Below, in pieces: positions 32,068 through 41,915 of a DNA stretch of 64,000 bases; position 1 is the stretch's first letter, and each line of letters begins with the position of its first letter. The translations under genes and the position numbers were made by a program. Origin of the DNA: Aldrovandia affinis. Taxonomy: Eukaryota > Chordata > Actinopteri > Notacanthiformes > Halosauridae. The stretch lies in NCBI GenBank assembly GCA_029706075.1, contig JAINUG010000007.1, forward strand, positions 8,991,501-9,055,500, read 5' to 3'. The notes beneath the pieces are model-generated. The model had not been told where the DNA came from. It searched no databases and saw only the letters and a list, made by a program, of their open reading frames with translations.

Positions 32068-34330
32068 TCATCAAATCAAATCAAATCAAATGTATTTGCA
32101 TTGCGCTTTTCACAAATGCATTGTCACAAAACACAGGGAACCTAGGCCTAGACCCCCCAAAAAACAATCCTAAGGTGACGTGGCAAGGAAAAACTCCCTT
32201 GATAGGGAGAAACCTTGGGAGGAACCAGACTAAAAGGGGGGGAGCCCATCCTCTTCTGGCCGGCACAGGGTGTGTCCAAAAAAGACTGTATCATAGTCAG
32301 CCCAAGGTGACTCAGGGCTGGATGACTTTGCACCTCCAAGTTAGGTAGTCAGTGGGGGCTAAACCATGTGAAGGGGTCCAGATCCAGGGACTGGGGTAGG
32401 CATGGGGATGAGGGTTGATGGTGACAGCTCACACTCGCAGGATCTAGGGCTCGGGTGCCCCTGAGTCAGAGGCCGAGGCAGAGAAGAGAACATGCAGTCA
32501 GAAAAAAAGCAGTGCTATAGCCAGTAGCATTATGTGAGATCAGGGGAGCACAAGCATAGGTGGAGCATAGGGGAGCTCAGGTAGTCCTGTGATCCTGGTG
32601 CTCCTAGTCCTCACAGCCGCCTTTGATACGGTGGATCATAGGATCCTACTGTCACGGCTAGAGCAGTACGTGGGAATCTCAGGTGTAGCCTTAAGTTGGT
32701 TCCGGTCCTACCTAACCAACCGGAGTTTCTCTGTGCAGCTAGGAGACTTCCTCTCTCCCGTGGCCCCCCTTACCTGTGGGGTTCCTCAAGGGTCAATCCT
32801 AGGTCCCATCCTCTTCCTACTGTACATGCTACCTTTAGGTGAAATCCTGGCCAAACACAACATATCCTTCCACTGTTTCGCAGATGATGTTCAGATCTAC
32901 CTACCTCTTAAGGCACACTTCAGCCATTGCTTGATTGTCTCACCGACACCAAAGCATGGATGAGTGCTAACTTCCTCAATCTTAACGAGAGCAAGACCGA
33001 GATCATCATTTTTGGCGATACCTCTCCAGTCCTGTCTGCCAATGCTCTAGGTCCTCTGGGTTTTAACATCCGGTCCTCCGTTAGAAATCTCGGAGTGATC
33101 TTTGATAGTGCCTTTAAATTCACCAAACAGGTCAGCTCAGTGGTTAGGAACAGCTTTTTCCATCTCAGAACCCTAGCAAAGACCAAGGCCTATCTCTCCC
33201 AGAGCGACCTGGAGAGAGTGATCCACGCCTTCATTACAACTCGGCTGGATTACTGCAACGCTCTTTATGTTGGCATGGATCAGGCATCACTACGCCGCCT
33301 GCAGCTTGTCAAAAATGCGGCTGTCCGACTCCTTACCAGTACAAAAAAGCGTGAGCACATCACCCCAGTCCTGGCCTCACTCCACTGGCTCCCCGTCCGT
33401 CACCGCATCGATTTTAAACTACTTTTAACTGTTTTTAAATCCCTAAATGGCCTGGCCCCACAGTACCTGACCGAGCTCCTGCGTCACCACACCCCATCCA
33501 GAGCCCTAAGGTCAGCCGACTAACTGCTGCTGGAGGTACCCAGGTCTAGGCTCAAAACCAGAGGGGACAGAGCCTTTTCCATAGCCACCCCTAAACTGTG
33601 GAATAGCCTCCCCCTCCACATCAGGTCAGCCCCGACCCTGGAGGCTTTTACATCCCGGCTAAAGACTAATCTCTTCTCACTGGCCTTTGACCAGAGCTGA
33701 GCCTGCCTCCTAGGTCGCTACTTTTAGTCCCTTTATGTTTTATTTTTGTAATCTGCTGCACTTTCTTTTCTTTTCTTTTATCTTTATTTGTACTTTTATC
33801 TGAACCCTTGCACTTATTTGTATTTGCACTTTTTCCACTATTATGTTTAGTATATGTACTGTATATGTATATATATTTTTTTCTGCTCTATGTTTTTTAA
33901 CTGTGAAGCACTTTGGTACAGTCACCAAAAAACTGTTGTAAAGTGCTATATAAATAAAGTTGAGTTGAGAGAGAGAGTTGAGCATAGGAAATATACAGAT
34001 AGCCCTGACAGGTGTAAGCTATGGCAGCATACCTATTAGGGAGAGGGACAGAGAATACAGGTAGGCATGAGAGAGTTCCAAACCATCCACACCCGATCAA
34101 GGTTAACCAGCCTAATTTTAGCTATGTTTCTTAGGTGAAAGAAGGCCACTCTTGAAGTGTTTTTAATATGAGCGTCAAATGTAAGATCCTGATCAATAAT
34201 AAAGCCATGGTTCTTGACCGTCAGACTTAATGCAACCAGGCAATCACCTGCATTTAACTACAGATCCAACTTGTTCCTTAATTTATTGGGGCCCAAGACC
34301 ATCATCTCTGTTTTATCTTAATCTATCTTT
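32068..34330 (-). mobile_element. L2-type LINE (minus), split by a plus-strand L2 insertion
   Basis: The left piece (32068-32580) begins with (AAATC)n and the 3' run tgtatttgcattgcgctttt, followed by a conserved 3' untranslated segment. The right piece (33976-34330) on the minus strand gives LGPNKLRNKLDL, VKNHGFIIDQDLTFDAHIKN and [14 protein letters not shown], the RT C-terminal region. The 1.39 kb between them is an independent L2 in the opposite orientation. This family has the same 3' layout as the 44.6-kb copy but a different tail repeat. Confidence 0.7.
32583..33975 (+). mobile_element. L2-type LINE (plus), 5'-truncated, with RT and 3' end
   Basis: Readings: TAAFDTVDHRILLSRLEQYV (first Asp block), CGVPQGSILGPILFLLYMLP, FHCFADDVQIYLPL (catalytic FADD), then after a frameshift near 32930 SANFLNLNESKTEIIIFG, TTRLDYCNALYVG and LASLHWLPVRHRIDFKLLL. 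The tail ends aaagtgctatataaataaag then ttgagttgag. The repeat gagcatagg occurs just before (about 32562) and just after (33975-33983) the insertion and may be its target duplication. Truncated upstream of the RT fingers. Confidence 0.85.
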
Positions 34331-34339
34331 ATCTTTACT

Positions 34340-34640
34340 GTGTGTGACACAACCCGGATTAGAACAGAACACAGGGATTGGTCTGCGGACCAGGCTTTTA
34401 TTTTCCCCCCGCAGGGAGAGACTGGGACAGAGAAAGAGAGTGCGAACTGGTGCAACAAATAATAAATAAAATTCAATCTTCCACCGTACCCCTCACAGGT
34501 TCAGGTTCCAATACAATAAACCAACATAATAAATAGCCCTTTCGGCAAAAAATGAGTCACAGGTTACACGTCTTTCTTTCCAGTCGTCTCTCTCCGAGTG
34601 TTCCGGTTCCAGCCACCTACTGAGAAGTTAGTTTGTTAGA
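34340..34640 (-). mobile_element. Possible LTR or unclassified repeat (copy 2, related to 22960-23476)
   Basis: On the minus strand it carries tttttgccgaaaggg, tctctccctgcggggggaaa and ggtccgcagacc in the same order as the plus strand at 23.26-23.41 kb. Class uncertain. Confidence 0.35.
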
Positions 34641-36690
34641 TTTTATTCAACAATTTTAAATTATATACACAATTATATACACAATGCGAACACACATACC
34701 CTTGATACATGACATCACATTAATGAACACCACAAATTGCCAAGGATAACACAAAAAAGTTGGCAAAAAGTCAACTTATTTCCATTGTGGTCCTTTGTGG
34801 TTCCACATCAGAGCAGATTTAAGCACTCCAGTACATCAACAAGATGGTTGCCCTGTTTGTAGGCATGGCCGTTAATCGCCCCAATTCCCCTGTCCAGACC
34901 GACGCCTTCCACAAGGTGCAGTTTTCATTTAAATCTAAGAATGTGGACCTAACTTCTCTTCACTGAGAAAAGTTGAAAGAGTCCACATGCTGAATGCAAG
35001 TAAATTTGCATGCCATCACATGCAATTATTTTCATGGAAACACAACCGATGTTGATAAAGATGGCAATGTATAATAGATGTATTTATATTACACAAGTTG
35101 AAAGCTACCACATGGAAGGGTTCATATTGACAATTTAAATTAATTTTTAGTGGACAAATGATTGTGGTCTAATTACCTGTTTGTTTATGTCATGTTTAAA
35201 ACATGTTCTGCTTGAAGAGATGATGCTTAAGAAGAATGTTCACAAGCATTCTAGCGCTTTCTGCTAAACAAAACATTACCGGGTGGATTGGCAGAGCCTC
35301 CAATTGAGGTTTATATGTTTGTTAAGCACTGGGACTGAATCAGTCTGAGTGTGAGAAACATCTCAGGGTGCCGGTTCAGTGAGCTGCACCACCTCACTGT
35401 CGGTGAAAAGTGGTGTGCACTCAAAGGATTTCTCTAATATGCACTCTTTCAGACCCGGTAAACGAAAAACACGGCACCCCCCAATTCCCCCGATACTCTC
35501 CTCCTCTGAGGACTCTAACAAGCCTCTCACTCGGAGGCCAGAGCCGCACAGTCTAATGATCCGGAGACACGGTGCAGACCCTGTACTTTGTCAAAAGATG
35601 TTATTGCTACCACAATAGAGGGATTTAATGGGTGCGATCAAGGCAGGGAAGTTGCTGTAGTTGTGACTCCATTTTGAAAATAAAATTCCCTGAACACCTC
35701 TACACTGAGGACTTATGTAGTTTGTGTTTTAATGTTGTGTTTTTAACTCAATATCTATGTGGTGTGTGTGGGCTGGAGTGAAAACAAATGTATGGTAAAC
35801 ACAACACTTGAATTTATCTTATCCAGATGCATTTACAATAACTTTACATTGTGGCCCTAATAATTGTGTAATTACATTGTACCTACATAGATAGGTACAG
35901 TGTACCTACTGTATATTTACACAATGTTACAAAGTACTTACAACCTTAAAACCTGTTTGGCATTTAAAGTAGTTACACATGTCACAATGATTTTGATGGT
36001 TTCTGTAAGTACACATTTGTAACAAGAAATATGTAACAAAAACATTACATTGTGTTAGTACACATGTGAATAGAATTGTGCAACAAATAAGTAAGAGTTG
36101 AAACAAATATGTTTATTAACACAAGGGACTTCCCACTCAAGGTGCTGTGTAAAACATAAGTCAATGATCAATGGAGCACTGCTGATATCTCTGTGGATGG
36201 ATTTTAGTTTTGTTTATCTGTACCCACTACCAGTGCACCCATAAACAATAGAAAGATGCATTTTTAATGGTACTGTTTGTTCAAAATGTAGTACTGTCAA
36301 TGAGCAGAAAGATTGTTTCAGATGTTTAGATATTTCCCTCCAATTTATAGAAGTTAACTCTTTTATAAAAAAGGGAGTTGCCTTTTGTCATCAGATTAGT
36401 TATTTTAGTTTTCAGACATAAATAGCATTCTGGTTTGACAGTCAATGCTCACATGTTGAAATGTGTATGTTGAGTGTTTGTTGTACTTTGTACAAGAGTT
36501 GTTTCCTACAGCATGACATGTGGGAGGTTAATCACCTTATTGTGTACAGCTGTGCATCTGAAGTTTAAAACCATGGTTCACCTTTGTGTAACAACAGTGT
36601 ATGTACAGGTAACAAAATAAAGGAATAAAGGAATACATTGAAAGCTGGTTCTTCCACACAGGTGTGGTTCCTGAGTTAATTAAGCCATTA
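34641..36690. other. Intergenic, no gene recognised
   Basis: 2 kb without convincing exons. The block 35830-36060 has many short inverted words (tgtaattacattgta, gtacctac) that might be a decayed miniature transposon, but no ends were found. Confidence 0.4.
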
Positions 36691-36700
36691 ACATCCGATC

Positions 36701-37053
36701 ATCTCATCTCATCTCATTGTCTAAGCCACTTATTCCTGGTCAGGGTCGCTGGAGCCTATCCCAGCATGCATAGGGGCGAGAGGCAGGAATAAACCCTGGA
36801 CAGGTCGCCAATCCATTGCAGGGCACACACACCATTCACTCACACACTCATACCTACGGGCAATTTAGACTCTCCAATTAGGCTAACATGCATGTCTTTG
36901 GACTGTGGGAGGAAACCGAGTACCCGGAGGAAACCCACGCGGACACGGGGAGAACATGCAAACTCCACACAGAAAGGCCCCCGGCCTGGATTCGAACCCG
37001 AGACCTTCTTGCTGTGAGGCGACAGTGCTATCCACTGCACCACCGTGCCGCCC
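36701..37053 (-). mobile_element. tRNA-derived SINE with an ATGAG tail
   Basis: On the minus strand it starts ggcggcacggtggtgcagtg (A-box region, about 37053-37034) and has the B box gggttcgaatcc (about 36990). A long conserved body follows and it ends in (ATGAG)n at 36701-36717. It is flanked by a perfect repeat, acatccgatcat (36691-36702 and 37054-37065), the target-site duplication expected of LINE-driven insertion. The body is the one very common in fish genomes; its partner LINE tail is not among the LINEs in this window. Confidence 0.9.
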
Positions 37054-37189
37054 ACATCCGATCATGCTTAGTGTTATGTATGAAAATGCTGGGCAGGCCC
37101 AGTTTCCCATTATTACAGTTGAAAGAGCATTTGGTAGGAGCTTCAGTGATGAAGACCGCTCAACTTGCTGATGTTTCATGAGGGGCAAC

Positions 37190-37970
37190 TGTGGTCAAAG
37201 GCGCATACTCCTTGACCGTGATATCTGTGCATTGGTTTGAGATGCAAGGCAAAAAATATGAGCAACTCTGAATCAGTTGACTGTAAATATCAATCTAGGG
37301 CATGACTGGGCAGTTTAGGAATAGTCTGACAGTCAAGAACTTCATGGAGAGAGTCAGGTTGCAGTGCATAAACCCCTTATTACACCTAAAAATGCCCATT
37401 TGCGATTACAGTGATGCAAATAACACAGACAGTGGTCTACTGAGCAGTGGAAAATAGTCAAATGGTCAGGTGAGTCATTCTTCACCCTGTTCTCAACAAG
37501 CGGATGTGGCACATGCCAAAAGAAACCTATAGGCTAGAGTGCTTGTTTCCCATGGTGAAGGGTTCTGGTGGCTCTGTTATAGTGTGGGGTGCATTTTCCT
37601 GGCATGGTTTTGGTCCACTCAACCTCTTAGAGGGCAAGGTAAACACCAATAAATACAAAGCCACTCTGAGTGATCACCTTCATCCTATGGTGAAGCATTT
37701 CTATCCTGATGGGAATAGTCTCTTCCAGGAAGTGGCATGACCGTATATGCCATGGTCGTCTCAGTCACCAGATCTCAACCGAACTTAACACTTGTGAGAG
37801 ATTATGGAGAGATGCCTGAGATGGCATTTTCACCACCATCAACAAAACACCAAATAATGGAATTTATGCATCCCTCTGAGTTACAGACACTTGTAGAATC
37901 TATGCCAAGGCACATTGAAGCTGTCAAAAATAAACAGATCAAATAGCTATAATCATAGCAACACCTATTA
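37190..37970 (+). mobile_element. Tc1-like transposase remnant
   Basis: Plus-strand reading 37504-37735 gives RLECLFPMVKGSGGSVIVWG then AFSWHGFGPLNLLEGKVNTN, the middle of a Tc1-type transposase. This is followed in another frame by the SQSPDLN block (about 37759-37780). The first Asp region (WSSDES-like, about 37464) is readable but altered. Frame broken several times. Its right side abuts the miniature at 37972. Confidence 0.75.
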
Positions 37971-37971
37971 T

Positions 37972-38755
37972 TTCAAAAGTTTTAGAACACCCCCATTTTC
38001 CAGTTTTTACTGAAATTTAAGCAGTTCAAGTCCAGTGAATAACCTGAAATGGTACAAAGGTAAGCGGTAAACTGCCAGAGGTCAAAATAAAAAAAAGTTT
38101 AGGTTACCAAACTTTTTTTTGCTTTTTTTGGCAGTGAGTAGTTCCCTACACCAACAAAAGGCACTTGGAAACTGGAGAAAACTCTGACAGGAAGAGAGTC
38201 AACAGCTTGCATGAGGCTCACAGGACAATAGCTTCAAGCACAGCTTAACACTGGTCGAAGTAAGGAAGTCTTAGTTTCAACTGTGAAGAGAAGACTTCGA
38301 GCTGCAGGTTTGACAGGTCGAGTGGCAATAAGAAAGCCATTGCTAAGATGGCAAAATAAGAAAAAGAGGCTTACCTGGGCCATGAAGCACCGCCAGTGGT
38401 CTACTGGAGAATGGAAGAAGGTCTTATGGACCAATTAATCAAAATTTGAAACCTTGAAAGGTTTTTGTAGGCCGTCGAGTAGGCAAAAGGATGGTTCCTC
38501 AGTGTGTGGCACCAACTGTCAAACATGGATGAGGAAGCGTGATGGTCTGGGACTCTTTTGCTGGATCCAGAGTCAGCGATTTGCACAGAGTGACTGTTAA
38601 CCCACGTTAACCCATTGTTTGTTCCCTGAAAAGGGCCTTTTTTTATAACGTTGAAATTTACATCATTTTTCAGTTTTTGGTAACCTAAACTTTTTTTTTT
38701 AACCTCTGGCAGTTTACCGCTTACCTGGACTTGGACTTGAACTGCTTAAATTTCA
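37972..38755 (+). mobile_element. Internally deleted Tc1-like element (copy 2 of 2)
   Basis: Starts tcaaaagttttagaacaccc then cccattttccag, with the long inverted repeat aaggtaagcggtaaactgcc near the left and ggcagtttaccgcttacctg near the right. The remnant frame (TVKRRLRAAGLTGRVAIRKP) is the same as in copy 1 at 12462-13192. The right tip is abnormal: after aactgcttaaatttca (38755) the terminal 40 or so bases occur in inverted order. Confidence 0.8.
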
Positions 38756-38835
38756 CGGTCAAAAGTTTTAGAACACCCCCATTTTCCAGTTTTTACTGAA
38801 ATTTAAGCAGTGTACAGTATACAGTGTACAGTGTA

Positions 38836-40450
38836 CAGTGAGCACCATAATTCATTGGTTCTGTACTTTAGCACTTTGAGTTTGATACAATGACAATGAG
38901 ATTGAAGTGCAGACTGCCAGCTTTAATTTGAGGGTATTTTCATCCATATCGGATAACCCGTTTAGAAATGACGGCACCTTTTGTACATGGTCCCCCCATT
39001 TTAAGGTACTACAAGTATTTGTTGAATTGGCTTCACAGACGTGATGTCTAGACTTGATTCTAGACTTTGCAATTGCCTTTGGAGATTGTTGTTGGGGTGT
39101 GACAACATGAGGAAGACCGCAGTGTCGATGCAAATTAAGCTGGCCGTCATAAGGCTCAGAAATTAAAATCAATCAATTAGGAACATTGCAAAAACCCTGG
39201 ACATGCCCAAGTCAACAGTTTGGTTCATCATTAACAAGAAAAAAACAACTGGTGAACTCAATTATGTCAAAAGACCCAGTAGACCGAAGAAGAACACTCT
39301 CCTGGATGCAGGTGTAGATGTGTCAAAGTCTACCATACGTAGAAGACTACACCAGCAGGACTACAGAGTGTACACTACAAGATGCAAACCACTGATAAGC
39401 CTGAAGAACAGAAAGGCAAGATTACAGTTTGCTAAAAGCACCTAAAAGAGCCCCAAGAGTTCTGGAACAATGTCTTGTGGACAGATGAGACAAAGATGAA
39501 CATGTACCAAAGTGATGGAAAGAGGAAAGTGTGAAGAAAAAAAGGAAATTCCCATGATCCAAAGCATACCACGTCATCCGTGAAACATGGTGGAGGGGGT
39601 ATTATGGCTTGGGCCTGTATAGCTGCCAGTGGAACTTGTCTTCATCAATGATGTGACTGCAGACAGAAGTAGAACAATGAATTCTGAAGTCTTCAGAAAT
39701 GTTTTATCTGCTCAGATAAAACCAAGTGCCTCCAAACTCATTGGATGGCACTTCATCATGCAACAAGACAATGACCCGAAACCAAGGCCGTAACCATGGA
39801 GTCAACATTGGGGGGGACATTTAAAAAAAAATATCAGCTAGGCTATATATTGGGGGGGACATTTTGAGCATATCTGAATATTGGGGGGGATGTGTCCCCC
39901 CCAATATATATGGTAATTTCGGCCTTGCCCGAAACATACTGCTAGAGCAACAAAGGGGTTTTTGACAGCCAAAAAGTGGAAAATCCTTGACTGGCCGAGT
40001 CAATCATCGGATCTGAATCCAATTGAACATGCATTTTACATGGTGAAGAGGAGACTGAATGCAAAAAGTCCCCAAAACAAGCAGGAACTGAAGATGGCTG
40101 CAGTACAGGCTTGGCAGAGCATCACCAGAGGAAGATACCCAGCATCTATGCATCACAGACTTCAAGCAGTCATTGCATGCAAAGGATATGTGACCGGATA
40201 TTAGAAATGATTACTTTATTCTACATTATGTTACACTGTCCAGTGAATTATGGTGCCTGAAAATGGGGGGGACTATGTACAAAAGGTTCTATAATTTCCA
40301 AACAGTTCATCCAATATGGATGAAAATACCCTAAAATTAAAGCTGACAGTCTGCACTTCAACCTGGTTGTATTTCAATTTCAAGTGCTAGAGTACAGAAC
40401 CAAAATGTTTAAAAAAAAATTCACTGTCCAATTAATTATGGTGCTCACTG
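38836..40450 (+). mobile_element. Tc1-like transposon with exact ends (1615 bp, hAT insert included)
   Basis: Begins after TA (38834-38835) with cagtgagcaccataattcat and ends with its inverted form attatggtgctcactg before TA (40451-40452). Inverted repeats extend for roughly 200 bp on each side. Between them lies a Tc1 transposase in pieces: the start MRKTAVSMQIKLAVIRLRN then stop, HTH region 39203-39445 (MPKSTVWFIINKKKTTGE), first Asp block LWTDETKM (about 39476), second MQQDNDPK (about 39760), and the third SQSSDLNPIEHAF (about 40000). It is split by an hAT miniature. Inactive, but its shape is well preserved. Confidence 0.9.
39783..39927. mobile_element. hAT-type miniature (145 bp) inside the Tc1 transposase
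   Basis: Starts caaggccgtaac and ends ggtaatttcggccttg, inverted ends of at least 8 bp (caaggccg). It is flanked by a perfect 8-bp duplication cccgaaac (39775-39782 and 39928-39935), the size made by hAT transposases. The inside is a pair of G/C runs (attgggggggacat...tgtcccccccaat) that can fold. It interrupts the DNDPK codons of the Tc1 transposase, so it is younger than that copy. Confidence 0.9.
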
Positions 40451-40947
40451 TATATATACATATATATAACCAATAACCCCTGGTGAACAGTTCAAGTCCA
40501 TGTTAACACACTTGAGCCTTTCTTAAGCCCCACCTTTCACTGTCCCACTAGTAAATGGTGCAGTACATTCTCAAATAAGGCTGGTTTATCTTTTTATAGA
40601 TTTAGCCATTGCTGCTTACCACTTCCACCTGATCAAGTAGAGGGATCCCTTTTAAAACACTTTCTCCACTGATGTGTCAGAACCAGGCATGATAGCCTGT
40701 GCATAGCCGATGTGCTTTTTGCCGAACCAATGGCCCTATAACTTAACTGGTGCTGGCATGGAACAAGGAGCCTAGGGATGGGGCTCATGCCAAAGCTGTT
40801 GGAAAGAACAAAACATTACAGGAGATGGGGTTTGTTATTCCTTGGGACGAGCTAGCTGTTTAAACTGTTGAAAAACTGTGCTTTCAAATCACCTACTGTG
40901 TGTCACTTTATTCTTGTCTTCTCCAGAAACATACTTTAACATATTAA
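40451..40947. other. Intergenic, nothing recognised
   Basis: Starts with a TATATACA run; otherwise no repeat or gene. Confidence 0.4.
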
Positions 40948-41915
40948 GATTGACTTTCACATAAAGAGCCACTCTCCCTCCTCTTTTATTTGTTCAATCC
41001 TTCCTGAACAAGTTGTACCCCTGCGCATTATATTCATCCCATCCACTGCACCAAGCCATGTTTCAGTAATCCCATCAATGTCATAACTCCCATTAAACAT
41101 GACATCCTCCAGTTCCAAAAAACTATTTTGTATGCTTGTAGCATTCAAACACAGGAACTTCAGAGCCTTACTCACACTTTTAATGTCCTTCCCCTCGGCA
41201 CCTAACTGTGCCAAACCACCTCTATTCACATTATGCTCTAAAAGATCTTTATTAATAATTATAATACAATTTTATATCCTCACAGGTATTATTATACTCT
41301 GCCCTGTTATCTTCCATCTGGGCAGTCTGTACCTCCCTATCCTTAATACTATTGCTAATTTCCCTCCCAGCCCCCCCAGTCACTAGTTTAAATATTCCTC
41401 TGCTATCCTAAGCATACGCTGGCCCAATGCAGCTGTACCCCTCCAGTTCTGGAGTAGCCCATCCCACTTGTACTGGTCACCCCTGTTCCAAAAGGAGTCC
41501 CAGTGACCCATAAACCTGTACCACTCTTTCCTACACCAGGATTGAAGCCATGTGTTAAATCTCCATATCAAATTCTGCTTCCCTTTACTAGTACGTGGTA
41601 CTGGCAGAATTCCTGAGAAGAGTACCATAGAGGTTCTGCTCCTGATCTTTGATCCTAGTTCTACAAATTTCTATTTGCCTATATCATTGACTCTAACATC
41701 CACCATGACCACTGCATCCTCCCCTGCTCTGGCCAGGAGCTTGTCCCCGTGTTCCAGGAGGTCTCCGACCTGGGCACCAGGCAGGCAGCATGCCATTCGA
41801 GACTCATTTTCCCGCAAATAAACTATATTGTCTACACCTCTAATATTTGAGTCCCCCACTATGACTAACTCCCTTTTCCTGGGTGGTGTGACCACCAAGG
41901 TGCCCTGGGGCTCAT
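40948..41915 (-). mobile_element. CR1-type LINE fragment: ORF1 end and ORF2 start only
   Basis: On the minus strand 41898-41383 gives the ORF1 SGNH/esterase-like domain (ELVIVGDSNIRGVDN, then CCLPGAQVGDLLEHGDK ... GTAALGQRMLRIAEEYLN). The segment 41229-40957 gives the ORF2 start (ALKFLCLNATSIQNSF, GITETWLGAV). It is the same family as 58285-62515. It stops at the position where the endonuclease reads ALYVK, so it has no RT and no 3' end, the opposite of the normal 5' truncation. Confidence 0.85.

Noticed and set aside
36840-37188. Four overlapping frames at 36.9 kb
   Set aside because: They read through the SINE body; such frames recur wherever this SINE occurs.
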